In this document: piece by piece, positions 40,108 to 49,434 of the stretch
Numbering within the stretch: the stretch's first letter is position 1
Layout: each line of letters starts with the position of its first letter
Source: Streptomyces panaciradicis
GTDB lineage: Bacteria > Actinomycetota > Actinomycetes > Streptomycetales > Streptomycetaceae
Direction of reading: 5' to 3'
Length of the DNA stretch: 64,000 nt
Assembly: GCF_023516615.1 (NCBI RefSeq)
Contig: NZ_JAMGBF010000061.1
Span: forward strand, 38,197 to 102,196
Made by a program: the position numbers and the translations under genes
Notes under the pieces: generated by a model
Databases searched by the model: none
What the model was told of the DNA's origin: nothing
The model's input: the letters and a program-made list of their open reading frames with translations, nothing else

Positions 40108-43022
40108 GCGACCCGCTCCTCGCGCTGCGCCCCTGGGAGGCCCCCGAGGTGACCTCCTGGGGGCGGCTGCCGATGAACGCCGTCGACCGGCGGGCCGGGG
40201 CGCTCTGCCTGGACGGCGACTGGCGCTTCCAGCTGCTGCCCGCTCCGGGCGCGCCGGCCGACGGCGCCTGGTCGTCGTCGTACGTCCCCGGTGCCTGGAC
40301 CATGCAGGGCACGGACGACCTGCCGCAGTACACCAACGTCCGCATGCCGTTCGACGACATCCCGCCGCACTCCCCCGCGGCCAGTCCGACGGGGGTGTAC
40401 GAGCGTGACGTGGACGTGCCCGCCGAGTGGGCCGGGCGGCGGATCGTGCTCCAGGTCGGCGCCGCCGAGAGCGTGCTGCTGGTGCACGTCGACGGCCGGC
40501 CCGTCGGCCTCTCCAAGGACTCCCACCTGGCCGCCGAGTTCGACCTCACCGGCGTCGTCCGCCCGGGCGGGCGGTCGGTGCTGCGGCTGACGGTCGTGAA
40601 GTGGTCGGACGCCTCGCACATCGAGGACCAGGACCAGTGGTGGCACGGCGGCCTCACCCGGTCGGTGCTCCTGTACGCGACCGACCCGCTGCACCTCGCC
40701 GACGTCACCGTCAGGGCGCGGCGGGACGGGGAGCTGCGCGTCGACTGCCGGGTGCGCGACGCGCGCGGCCCGCTGCCCGCCGGCTGGTACGTCAGCGCCG
40801 AGCTGGACGGCCGGCTCCTCACCCAGGACGCCGAGTTCGACCGGGTCAACGCCGAGGACGACCGGGTCTCCGGCTTCCTCGGCGAGGCCCGCGTGCACTG
40901 CCTCGTACCCGAGGTGCGCACCTGGAACGCCGAGACGCCCGAGCTGTACGGCCTCACCGTCCGCCTGCACCGCGCCGACGGCACCCTCGCCGACGCCTCG
41001 CACCACCGGGTCGGCTTCCGCGACGTCGAGATCGCCGGCCGGGACCTGCTGGTCAACGGCGAGCGCGTGTACATCCGGGGCGTCAACCGGCACGACTTCC
41101 ATCCGCTGACCGGCCGGACGGTGTCGTACGACGACATGCGCGCCGACCTGGTCCTGCTCAAGCGCTTCGGGTTCAACGCGATCCGCACCTCCCACTACCC
41201 GAACGACCCGGCCCTGTACGACCTCGCCGACGAACTCGGCTTCTACGTCGTCGACGAGGCGGACATCGAGTCCCACGACCACGCCCACGAGATCGCCGAC
41301 GACCCGCGCTACCTGAACGCCTTCGTCGACCGGGTCTCCCGGATGGTGCTGCGCGACAAGAACCACCCGTCGGTGATCATCTGGTCGCTGGGCAACGAGT
41401 CCGACTACGGCGCCCACCACGACGCCGCGGCCGGCTGGGCGCGCCGGCACGACCCGACCCGGCCCCTGCAGTACGAGGGCGCCGCCAAGCTCGACTGGGC
41501 GGCCACGGACGACTGCTCCGACATCGCCTGCCCCATGTACGCACCGCTGGAGGACTGCGTCGCCCACGCCCTGTCGGGCCGGCAGACCAGGCCGCTCATC
41601 CAGTGCGAGTACTCCCACGCCATGGGCAACAGCAACGGCACGCTCGCGGACCATTGGGCGGCCATCGAGTCCACTCCGGGTCTTCAGGGCGGGTTCATCT
41701 GGGAGTTCTGGGACCACGGCATCCTGCAGCGTGTGAACGACGGCAGACCGGCCGGGCGTGGGGGCGCCGGGCTCTATGACAACGGTGTCGCCGCGCCGGG
41801 CCATCGCTGGGCGTACGGCGGCGACTTCGGCGAGACGATCCATGACGGCGCCTTCATCGCGGACGGGGTCGTCTTCCCCGACCGCACCCCCAAGCCCGCC
41901 CTGTACGAGCACCGCGAGATCGCGGCGCCGGTGCGCATCGAGTGCTTCCGGCACGAGGGCATCGTCCTCGGCAACCACCAGCACTTCCGCGGCCTGGACT
42001 GGCTGGCCGGCACCTGGGAGCTCTCCCTCGCCGACGGCCGTACGCTGACCGCGCCCGCGGACCTGCCCGGCCTCAGGCCCGGCGAGACGGCCGCCGTGCC
42101 GCTGCCCTTCGAACTGCCCCGCGACGGCGGCGAGGCCTGGCTGACCCTGCGGGTGACGACCGCGGAGGACCAGCCGTGGGCGCCGCGCGGCACCGAGGTG
42201 TGCCTGCCGCAGGTGCGCCTGCGCGGGCCCGCCGTCGCCGAGGACGCCGTCGTGGCCGGGTCCGTCGAGGTCGACGGCGAGGGCCTGCTCGTGCATCCGT
42301 CGCTGACGGCCGCGCCCACGCTGTCCCTGTGGCGGGCGCCCACCGACAACGACGAGCTGGGCGGCATGGCCCCGCGCTGGCGGACCTGGGGGCTGGACTC
42401 GCTCGTCCGCAAGCTCGTGTCGGTGCGGGCGGACGGCGGCCGGGTGACCGTGGACGCCGAGTACGCCGGCACGGCCGGCGTCGTGCGGCACCGGCAGGTG
42501 TTCACCCCGGTCGAGGGCGGCATCAGGATCGAGGAGGAGACGGAGCTGCCCGAGGAGTTCGACGACGTGGCGCGGGTCGGCACGGTCTTCGAGACGGCGC
42601 CGGGACCGGACCTGCTGGAGTGGTTCGGGCAGGGGCCGTGGGAGTCGTACCCCGACCGGTGCGCGGGCGCACCCGTCGGCCATCACTCGCTGCCGGTGGA
42701 GGCGACGTTCACGCCGTACCTGCGTCCGCAGGAGAGCGGCGGCCGGCACGGTGTACGGCGGTTCACGCTGTCGGCGCCCGACGGCACCGGCCTCGCGGTC
42801 GTGCTGGACGCACCCCGGCAGGTCTCCGTCACCCGGTACCGGGCCGAGGACCTGACCGCCGCACGGCACCACGACGAACTGGTGCCCCGTCCGGGCTGTG
42901 TCGTGCACATCGACGCGGCGCACCGGGGCCTGGGCACGGCCTCGTGCGGCCCCGACACCTTCCCCTCCTACCGCGTCCCGCCGGGCGTCCACCGCTGGAG
43001 CTGGACGCTGCGCGTGCGGTGA
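40104..43022 (+). CDS. GH2 beta-galactosidase-type glycosidase
   Basis: 972 residues, cytoplasmic. The LacZ domain order is seen: sugar-binding (about 25-200, LCLDGDWRFQLLP to YNDLP-like sequence), immunoglobulin-like, TIM barrel with IRGVNRHDF, acid/base Glu432 in SLGNESDYG and nucleophile Glu502 in IQCEYSHAMGNS, and the C-terminal small-chain domain (APTDNDELGG). The TTG start overlaps the permease stop and has AGGGGG 8 bases upstream, so it is probably translated by coupling. A later GTG or ATG (40150, 40174) would cut the first domain. The linkage is likely beta-galactoside, and beta-mannoside or other is possible. Confidence 0.9.
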   Translation: MSDPLLALRPWEAPEVTSWGRLPMNAVDRRAGALCLDGDWRFQLLPAPGAPADGAWSSSYVPGAWTMQGTDDLPQYTNVRMPFDDIPPHSPAASPTGVYERDVDVPAEWAGRRIVLQVGAAESVLLVHVDGRPVGLSKDSHLAAEFDLTGVVRPGGRSVLRLTVVKWSDASHIEDQDQWWHGGLTRSVLLYATDPLHLADVTVRARRDGELRVDCRVRDARGPLPAGWYVSAELDGRLLTQDAEFDRVNAEDDRVSGFLGEARVHCLVPEVRTWNAETPELYGLTVRLHRADGTLADASHHRVGFRDVEIAGRDLLVNGERVYIRGVNRHDFHPLTGRTVSYDDMRADLVLLKRFGFNAIRTSHYPNDPALYDLADELGFYVVDEADIESHDHAHEIADDPRYLNAFVDRVSRMVLRDKNHPSVIIWSLGNESDYGAHHDAAAGWARRHDPTRPLQYEGAAKLDWAATDDCSDIACPMYAPLEDCVAHALSGRQTRPLIQCEYSHAMGNSNGTLADHWAAIESTPGLQGGFIWEFWDHGILQRVNDGRPAGRGGAGLYDNGVAAPGHRWAYGGDFGETIHDGAFIADGVVFPDRTPKPALYEHREIAAPVRIECFRHEGIVLGNHQHFRGLDWLAGTWELSLADGRTLTAPADLPGLRPGETAAVPLPFELPRDGGEAWLTLRVTTAEDQPWAPRGTEVCLPQVRLRGPAVAEDAVVAGSVEVDGEGLLVHPSLTAAPTLSLWRAPTDNDELGGMAPRWRTWGLDSLVRKLVSVRADGGRVTVDAEYAGTAGVVRHRQVFTPVEGGIRIEEETELPEEFDDVARVGTVFETAPGPDLLEWFGQGPWESYPDRCAGAPVGHHSLPVEATFTPYLRPQESGGRHGVRRFTLSAPDGTGLAVVLDAPRQVSVTRYRAEDLTAARHHDELVPRPGCVVHIDAAHRGLGTASCGPDTFPSYRVPPGVHRWSWTLRVR

Positions 43023-43077
43023 CCCCGCCTCTCTGTCCCCTGTCCCAGGTGACATGTCCTTTTCTCACGGAGCACAT

Positions 43078-44910
43078 GTGTGCACTTCGCATGACCACCC
43101 GCAGGGCGAGGCCGCGCAGGCCGGCGCCGGACGACGCGGTCTCCTCAGGGCCACCGCGCTGCTGGGCGCCGCCGCGGCCACCGGCCTGGCCCTGCCGGCC
43201 GGCGCCGAGGCGGCCCCCGCGAGCGCGCGTGCCCGGCGGCCCGATCCCGGCAGCCGCCGCTTCACGCTCGCGGTGATGCCGGACACCCAGTACCTCTTCG
43301 ACGGTCCCAGCATCGACAAGGCGCCGGTCGAGGCATCGCTGCGCCATCTGCTGGAGCACGGCCGGGAGGAGAACCTCGTCTTCCTCTCCCACCTGGGCGA
43401 CCTCACGCAGAACGGCGCGCAGGCCGAATGCGCCGCGATCGGCGAGGCGTTCGGGCTGCTGGAGCGGCGGGGCGTGGGCTACAGCGTCCTGGCGGGCAAC
43501 CACGACGTAAAGTCCTCCTCGGACGACCAGCGCGGCCCGACGCCCTACCTGGACACGTTCGGTCCCCGGCGCTTCAAGGGCAAGCCGACGTTCGGCGGGG
43601 CCTCCGCCGACGGCTACAACACCTACCACCTGTTCCGGGCGGCGGGCCGCGAGTGGATGGTCCTCGCGCTGGACTGGCGGCTGTCGGACCAGGGCTACGC
43701 CTGGGCGAAGGACGTGCTCGCCGCCCACCCGAGGACGCCGGTCATCCTCACCACCCACGAACTCGTCGTCTCCGAAGACCAGTTGTCGGATTACGGGCAG
43801 CAGCTGTGGGACCGGCTGATCGCGGACCACGACCAGATCTTCCTCACCCTCAACGGCCACTACTGGCCGGCGGCCCGCGCCACCCGCAAGAACGCCGCCG
43901 GCCATGACGTGCACCTGCACCTCACCAACTACCAGAACCGCTACTTCGGCGGCGCGGCGATGATCCGGCTGTACCGCTTCGACCTGGACCGGGGCGTCAT
44001 CGACGTGGAGACGGTCTCCCCGTGGATCCTCGGCCGGGCCAAGCAGGGCCTGAACGAGCTGGAGCGGCAGGAGATCGAGCTGAGCGGCGACGCCGACCGC
44101 TTCTCGGTGGAGATCGACTTCGCCGACCGGTTCTCCGGCTTCGACCCCGTGCCGGCCCGCGCGGCGCGGCCGGTGTCGCGGATGCTGGTCCCGGGCACGG
44201 TCGCCTACTGGCGGTTCGAGTCACCCGTCGCCGGCACCGTCCGCGACCTGTCCGGACGCGGCAACGACCTCGCCCTCGTCACGGTGGGCGGCGGCTCGCT
44301 CGGCTGGTCCGCCGACCACCATCCCGACCAGCCCGGCCACGGCAGCCTGGAGTTCCAGGGGTTCAAGTCGCCGCTGAAGGGCGCGTACCTGCGCACGGTC
44401 GACGGCGCGCCGCTGAACTCGGCGACGTTCGAGGGCGGTTACACCATCGAGGCGTTCTACCGGCTTCCCGCCGACTGGGACCCGGACCACCACGCCTGGT
44501 CCGGCATCGTCGGCCGCACCGGCACGGGCGGCGCCGCCGGCAAGAGCGGCGACGACCCCGACGAGCCGCTCGCCACCCTGTCCCTGTCCAACGACCGCGA
44601 ACCGCAGTGGGCGATGCGCCCGCTGAACCAGCAGGGCATCGCCACCAACTGGGGCCAGGAGACACCGCTGGAGACCTGGTGGCACCTGGCGGTCGTCAAC
44701 GACGGCCGGCACACCACGCTGTACGTCGAGGGCTGCCCGGTGGTCCGCAACCCCAAGGCCCCCGCGGTCGGCATCGCCTCGGTCGGGCTGCCGTGGCTGC
44801 TGGGCGGCTACGAGTACGCCGGAAGGATCGACCAGATCCTGCACGGCCGCCTCGGCGACGTCCGGATCGTCTCCCGGGCGCTGCCCGTCACCTCCTTCAT
44901 GAACCACTGA
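43078..44910 (+). CDS. exported metallophosphoesterase fused to a LamG/concanavalin-like domain
   Basis: 610 residues. GRRGLLRATALLGAAAATGL is a Tat-like signal. Calcineurin-type motifs follow: VMPDTQYLFDG, FLSHLGDLTQNG, LAGNHDVKSSS, LTTHELVV and LNGHYWPA (about 75-300). From about residue 370 a LamG-like lectin fold begins (GTVAYWRFESPVAGTVRDLSGRGNDL to RIVSRALPVTSFMNH). The enzyme would hydrolyse a phosphate ester outside the cell while the lectin domain holds the glycan. GTG at 43078 follows ACGGAG. ATG at 43054 is an alternative. It lies 55 bases after the GH2 gene in the same direction. Confidence 0.82.
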   Translation: MCTSHDHPQGEAAQAGAGRRGLLRATALLGAAAATGLALPAGAEAAPASARARRPDPGSRRFTLAVMPDTQYLFDGPSIDKAPVEASLRHLLEHGREENLVFLSHLGDLTQNGAQAECAAIGEAFGLLERRGVGYSVLAGNHDVKSSSDDQRGPTPYLDTFGPRRFKGKPTFGGASADGYNTYHLFRAAGREWMVLALDWRLSDQGYAWAKDVLAAHPRTPVILTTHELVVSEDQLSDYGQQLWDRLIADHDQIFLTLNGHYWPAARATRKNAAGHDVHLHLTNYQNRYFGGAAMIRLYRFDLDRGVIDVETVSPWILGRAKQGLNELERQEIELSGDADRFSVEIDFADRFSGFDPVPARAARPVSRMLVPGTVAYWRFESPVAGTVRDLSGRGNDLALVTVGGGSLGWSADHHPDQPGHGSLEFQGFKSPLKGAYLRTVDGAPLNSATFEGGYTIEAFYRLPADWDPDHHAWSGIVGRTGTGGAAGKSGDDPDEPLATLSLSNDREPQWAMRPLNQQGIATNWGQETPLETWWHLAVVNDGRHTTLYVEGCPVVRNPKAPAVGIASVGLPWLLGGYEYAGRIDQILHGRLGDVRIVSRALPVTSFMNH

Positions 44911-44927
44911 GCGCACAGGAACCGAAG

Positions 44928-46598
44928 ATGACCGAGCAGCGACTGCCCGCCTGGGCCGACCCGTCCGTCTCCCCCGCCCGCCTCGACGCCCAGGGCGTGT
45001 CGAGGCGCCGACTCCTGCGCCGTGCCGGCCTGTTCGGCGCCGCCTTCGCCATCGGATCGGCGGCCACGCCCGCACTCGCCTCCCCACGGGGCGGCTTCGG
45101 CGGCGAGGACCCCCGGCTCGCCTACCTCGTCGGCGACCACCACGTGCACTCCGTCTACAGCCACGACGCCAAGTACACGTTCTCCCAGCAGGCACGGGCC
45201 GCGGCGAAGTACGGCCTGGACTGGATGGTGTTCAACGAGCACTCCAACTTCGGGCACGCGAACCACGGCGCCAAGCTGGAGCACGCCGAGATCGTCAGGG
45301 CCCGCGCGGAGAACCCGCGTCAGCTGATCTTCCAGGGCCTGGAGTGGTACATCCCGGCCGCCGAGCACTGCACGGTGTTCGCCGCTCCCGGCCCCCACGA
45401 GACCGACCTGCTCACGCAGTTCGAGCTCGCCTACGACGGCAAGCTGCTGGGCTACACCGAGGGCTCCGCGGGCGCCGCGGACACCGCCCGCAACGAGGCC
45501 CACGCCATCAAGGCGATCAAGTGGCTGGCCGAGCAGCGCCGTTCGGGTTACGTCGACGACGTCCTCGTCCTCGCCAACCACCCGCTGCGCCTGGGCATCG
45601 ACTCCCCGCACGAGATGCGCAACTGGCGGGACGCGGCCCCCGAGATCATGATCGGCATGGAGGGCGCGCCCGGCGCCCAGGGCGCCGCGATCCCCGGCTG
45701 GCGCGGCAGCACCTCGATCCGCGGCGAGTACGAGAACAAGCCGACCGCGCAGTCCTGGGCGGGCTACGCGGCCGACGCGTTCCTCACGTACGGCGGCTTC
45801 GACTGGGCGACGGCGACGGTCGGCGGCCTGTGGGACTCGATGCTCGCCGAGGGCCGGCTGTTCACGATCACCACCAACTCCGACAACCACCGCACGGTCT
45901 TCGACACCTGGAAGAACGGCGACTGGCCGGCCGGGCAGAACTTCGACAACACCGGCAAGCTGCCCGACCCGGTGAACACCGACACCCCGCAGCCCGGAAG
46001 CGACTTCTGGCCGGGCGAGTTCAGCCGCACCCACGTGGGCGTGACCCGCTACGGCTACCGGGCCGTGATGGCGGGACTGCGTGCGGGCCGGGTCTGGCTG
46101 GACCACGGGCACCTGCTGGACGGGCTGGACGTCCGGCTCAGGCGGGACTGCGACGCGGGCCGGGGCGTCACGCTCGGCGGCCGGCTCCGCGTCCGCAAGG
46201 GCGAGCGGATCACGCTGTACGTCACCGTCACCACGGCGTCCCGGCCCAACCCCCAGGGCATCCTGCCCGAGTTGGCGCACGTCGACGTGATCCGGGGCGC
46301 GGTGCGCGGCCCGGTGGCCGACCGGGACACCTGGCGGGCGCCGGACACCAGGGTCGTACAGACCGGGGACGTCTCCGGCCGCAAGGGGACGTACACCCTG
46401 CGCATCCCGCTGACCGCCGGCGAGGAGTCCTTCTACGTCCGGCTGCGCGGCAGCGACGGCAACCGGCACGGCGCGGGCTACCTGGGCGCCGCCGTCGACC
46501 CGAACGGCCCCGTTCCGCACGAGCCCGGGAACGGCGACCCGTGGGCGGACACCTGGTTCTACTCGAACCCGATCTTCGTCGACGTGGCGGGTGACTGA
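44928..46598 (+). CDS. exported PHP-domain phosphoesterase
   Basis: 556 residues. SRRRLLRRAGLFGAAFAIGS with cleavage near ALASP is a twin-arginine signal. The PHP metal motif GDHHVHSVYSHDAKYTFSQQ opens the mature protein. Further metal ligands are in FNEHSNFGH, LANHPLRLGI and ITTNSDNHRT. A C-terminal beta-sandwich follows (about 405-556, RGVTLGGRLRVRKGERITLYV). PHP enzymes remove phosphate with bound metals. Export of one is unusual and fits extracellular dephosphorylation together with the metallophosphoesterase gene 17 bases upstream. The substrate is unknown. Confidence 0.82.
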   Translation: MTEQRLPAWADPSVSPARLDAQGVSRRRLLRRAGLFGAAFAIGSAATPALASPRGGFGGEDPRLAYLVGDHHVHSVYSHDAKYTFSQQARAAAKYGLDWMVFNEHSNFGHANHGAKLEHAEIVRARAENPRQLIFQGLEWYIPAAEHCTVFAAPGPHETDLLTQFELAYDGKLLGYTEGSAGAADTARNEAHAIKAIKWLAEQRRSGYVDDVLVLANHPLRLGIDSPHEMRNWRDAAPEIMIGMEGAPGAQGAAIPGWRGSTSIRGEYENKPTAQSWAGYAADAFLTYGGFDWATATVGGLWDSMLAEGRLFTITTNSDNHRTVFDTWKNGDWPAGQNFDNTGKLPDPVNTDTPQPGSDFWPGEFSRTHVGVTRYGYRAVMAGLRAGRVWLDHGHLLDGLDVRLRRDCDAGRGVTLGGRLRVRKGERITLYVTVTTASRPNPQGILPELAHVDVIRGAVRGPVADRDTWRAPDTRVVQTGDVSGRKGTYTLRIPLTAGEESFYVRLRGSDGNRHGAGYLGAAVDPNGPVPHEPGNGDPWADTWFYSNPIFVDVAGD

Positions 46599-46633
46599 GC
46601 GGCGCTGATCGACGACGTCGTACCGTGGGCCGC

Positions 46634-47467
46634 ATGAACGGTGAGGAATCGTCCTTGCGGCCCCAGTCGCTGCTGCTGACGTTCCTGGGCGACCAGGTGC
46701 TCGGGCGGGACGCCTGCGTGTACTCCGGCAGCGTCATCGACGTCTTCGAGCGCGCCGGCGTCGGCGAGCAGGCGACCCGCTCCACCCTGACCCGGATGGT
46801 CAAGCGCGGCCTGCTGCGGCGCCAGCGCGAGGGACGCCGGATGTACTTCGGGCTGACCGAGCACTCCACGGCGGTCCTGCGGGACGGCGAGCGGCGCATC
46901 TGGCAGACCGGCGCCGTCAACCGCGACTGGGACGGCACCTGGACCCTCCTCGGCTTCTCCCTCCCGGAGTCCTGGCAGCGCCAGCGCCACGACCTGCGCT
47001 CCAAGCTCACCTGGAGCGGTTTCGGCCCCCTGTTCAGCGGCCTGTGGATCGCCCCCGGCGAGGTCGACGTCGCGGAACTGGTCTCCGAGCTCGGCCTCTC
47101 CGCGCACGTCAAGGTCTTCCGCGCGCACGCCGACGCCGGGATGGACATCGGCGCGATGATCGAGGAGACCTGGGAGCTGGCCGAACTCGCCGAGCGGTAC
47201 ACCGCCTTCGTGCGCCGCTGGCAGCCGTGGGAGACCGCTTCCCCCGACGCCGACGAGGCCCTCGTGCTCCGCCTGCGCCTGCAGGCCGAGTGGCTCCAGA
47301 TCATCCGCCGCGACCCGCGTCTGCCGGTCAAGCACCTGCCGGACGACTGGCCGGCGGAACAGGCCGAGAAGACGTTCCGCGCGGTCCACGACCGGCTGAC
47401 GCCCCTCGCGCGGGACGCCGCGACCCGCCTTCTCGACCTGGTGCCGGTCCGCCCGGATCAGGCGTAG
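46634..47467 (+). CDS. PaaX-family transcriptional regulator
   Basis: 277 residues. The N-terminal winged helix (SLLLTFLGDQVLGRDACVYSGSVIDVFERAGVGEQATRSTLTRMV) and the central and C-terminal PaaX-like domains (WDGTWTLLGFSLPESWQRQRHDLR, then FVRRWQP) match PaaX. PaaX proteins usually respond to aryl-CoA thioesters. The convergent operon makes aryl- or acyl-CoA, so this gene may control it. Its stop overlaps the MaoC gene end by 10 bases. ATG at 46634 is chosen, with a GTG 9 bases upstream as alternative and no strong ribosome-binding site. Confidence 0.83.
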   Translation: MNGEESSLRPQSLLLTFLGDQVLGRDACVYSGSVIDVFERAGVGEQATRSTLTRMVKRGLLRRQREGRRMYFGLTEHSTAVLRDGERRIWQTGAVNRDWDGTWTLLGFSLPESWQRQRHDLRSKLTWSGFGPLFSGLWIAPGEVDVAELVSELGLSAHVKVFRAHADAGMDIGAMIEETWELAELAERYTAFVRRWQPWETASPDADEALVLRLRLQAEWLQIIRRDPRLPVKHLPDDWPAEQAEKTFRAVHDRLTPLARDAATRLLDLVPVRPDQA

Positions 47468-47913
47468 AACCGCGACAGGCTCTGCAGCACCGCGGCCGGC
47501 TTGCTCCCGCCCTCGATCTCGATGGTGCCGTCCACGGTGATCTGCACGCCGCCCGGCACCTCCTCCACCTCGGCCAGCCGCGCGGCCAGCCGGATGCGCG
47601 ACCCCACCTTCACCGGGGAGGGGAAGCGGACCTTGTTCAGGCCGTAGTTGACCTTGGTGGTGACGCCCTGGACGTCCAGGAGCTCGGTGAACAGGGGGAT
47701 GAACAGCGAGAGGGTGAGGTAGCCGTGGGCGATGGGGGCGCCGAAGGGGCCCTCGGCGGCGCGCTCGGGGTCGACGTGGATCCACTGGTGGTCGCCGGTG
47801 GCGTCGGCGAAGGTGTCGATGCGCTCCTGGGTGACCTCGATCCATTCGCTGGTGCCCAGGTCGCTGCCCGCGAGCTTCTTCAGTTCGTCGATGCCGTTCA
47901 CGGTGAGGCTCAT
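47458..47913 (-). CDS. MaoC-family hydratase
   Basis: 151 residues of the hot-dog fold. The hydratase motif is ADATGDHQWIHVDPERA, with APIAHGYLTLSLF as the second conserved part. It would add water to, or remove it from, an enoyl-CoA or hydroxyacyl-CoA. It follows the CoA ligase gene by 8 bases. In a side-chain-shortening pathway it would hydrate the cinnamoyl-CoA double bond. Confidence 0.87.
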   Translation of the reverse strand: MSLTVNGIDELKKLAGSDLGTSEWIEVTQERIDTFADATGDHQWIHVDPERAAEGPFGAPIAHGYLTLSLFIPLFTELLDVQGVTTKVNYGLNKVRFPSPVKVGSRIRLAARLAEVEEVPGGVQITVDGTIEIEGGSKPAAVLQSLSRFYA

Positions 47914-47921
47914 GAGATTCC

Positions 47922-49424
47922 TTACTGGTTTCCGAAGCGCTTGCGCACGCGGGACTTGAGGAGTTTTCCGGAGGCGGTGCGCGGGAGTTCGTCCGCGAGG
48001 ACCACCGACTTCGGGATCTTGTACTTGGCGAGGCGGCCGGCCAGGGTGGCCAGCACCTCGTCGGGGTCGAGCGAGGCGCCCTCGCGGGGCACGACGACCG
48101 CCCGCGGCACCTCGCCCCACTTGTCGTCGGGGACGCCGATGACCGCGCACTCGACGATGTCCGGGTGGGCGAGGAGCTGGTCCTCGATCTCGGCCGGGTA
48201 GACGTTCTCGCCCCCGGAGATGATCATGTCCTTGATGCGGTCGACGATGAAGACGTATCCGTCCTCGTCGACGCGGGCCGCGTCGCCGCTGCGGAACCAG
48301 CCGTCCGCGAAGGAGGCGGCCGTCTCCTCGGGCAGCCCCCAGTAGCCGGGCATGACATGGGGTCCGCGGACCACGACCTCGCCGGTCTCGTCGACGTCCA
48401 CGGGGGTGAGGTCCGGCCGGACCACCCGGACGTCGCTGAAGAAGTGCGGGACGCCCGCCGAACCCGCCTTGCCCACCGCGTGTTCGGCGTCCAGGAACAG
48501 CGTGCCGGGGGACGCCTCCGTCATGCCGTAGCCCTGGAGGAAGGTGAGCCCGCGTTCCTGGTAGGCGGCGATCAGCGGCGTCGGCACCGGGGAGCCGCCG
48601 CAGGTCAGGATGCGCAGCGAGGAGAGGTCCGCGGACGGCCAGCGGGGGTGGCGGGCCACCTGCTCGAACATCGTCGGGACGCCGAACATGAAGGTGATCC
48701 GGTGCTCCTCGATCAGGTCGAAGGTGGCCTCCGGGTCGAAGGCCTCCACCAGGACGCAGGCGCCGCCCTTGAGGAGCACCGGCAGCGTCAGCATGTTCAG
48801 GCCGGCCGTGTGGAACAACGGCGCGGAGACCAGGGCGCGTTCGTCGGCGATCAGGTCGGTGTCGACGAGGACGTTGACCGCGTTCCAGGTGAGGTTGCCG
48901 TGCGTGAGCATGGCGCCCTTGGGGCGGCCGGTCGTCCCCGAGGTGTACATGATGATGCAGGTGTCGTCGGGGAGCACCGGTTCGTCGACCGGTTCGTGCG
49001 AGGCGGCGGCCACGGCCTCCTCGTACTCCGCGCCCACCTCGATGTACGTACGTACGTCCGTGTCGCCCGGCAGTCCGGCGACCAGACCGGCGTGCGAGGG
49101 GCCGTAGACGAGTGCCTTCGCGCCGGAGTCGGAGAGCTGGAAGGCGATCTCCGGGCCGGCGAGGCGGGTGTTGAGCGGGACGAAGACCGCGCCGAGGGTG
49201 CCCGCCGCGAACAGGGTCTCCAGGTAGGCGGGGTGGTTCGGGCCGAGGTAGGCGATGCGGTCGCCGCGGCGCACCCCGCGGGCGCGCAGGGCGTGGGCGA
49301 GGCGGGTGGTGCGCTCGTACAGCCGTGCGTACGTGAGCGAGGTGCCGCCGTGGATCAGGGCGGTGCGGTGCGGGGTCTTGCGGGCCCGGCGTGCGGGCCA
49401 CGAGCCCAGTCCCTCATTGCGCAT
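47922..49424 (-). CDS. acyl/aryl-CoA ligase (ANL superfamily)
   Basis: 500 residues. The adenylation motifs are IIMYTSGTTGRPKGAML, LQGYGMTEA, GDAARVDEDGYVFIVDR, GGENVYPAEIE and the C-terminal catalytic lysine in LPRTASGKLLKS. It would activate a carboxylic acid to its CoA thioester with ATP. Neighbouring MaoC, amidohydrolase and SDR genes point to a hydroxycinnamate-like substrate. It lies 10 bases after the amidohydrolase gene. Family sequence alone would also fit fatty acids. Confidence 0.87.
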   Translation of the reverse strand: MRNEGLGSWPARRARKTPHRTALIHGGTSLTYARLYERTTRLAHALRARGVRRGDRIAYLGPNHPAYLETLFAAGTLGAVFVPLNTRLAGPEIAFQLSDSGAKALVYGPSHAGLVAGLPGDTDVRTYIEVGAEYEEAVAAASHEPVDEPVLPDDTCIIMYTSGTTGRPKGAMLTHGNLTWNAVNVLVDTDLIADERALVSAPLFHTAGLNMLTLPVLLKGGACVLVEAFDPEATFDLIEEHRITFMFGVPTMFEQVARHPRWPSADLSSLRILTCGGSPVPTPLIAAYQERGLTFLQGYGMTEASPGTLFLDAEHAVGKAGSAGVPHFFSDVRVVRPDLTPVDVDETGEVVVRGPHVMPGYWGLPEETAASFADGWFRSGDAARVDEDGYVFIVDRIKDMIISGGENVYPAEIEDQLLAHPDIVECAVIGVPDDKWGEVPRAVVVPREGASLDPDEVLATLAGRLAKYKIPKSVVLADELPRTASGKLLKSRVRKRFGNQ

Positions 49425-49434
49425 CTACGGCCCC

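Noticed and set aside
38472..43022. A 1516-codon frame suggesting a giant fusion ending in the GH2 enzyme
   Set aside because: The first 544 codons are out-of-frame over the two permease genes. The GH2 protein begins at the TTG at 40104 with a ribosome-binding site.
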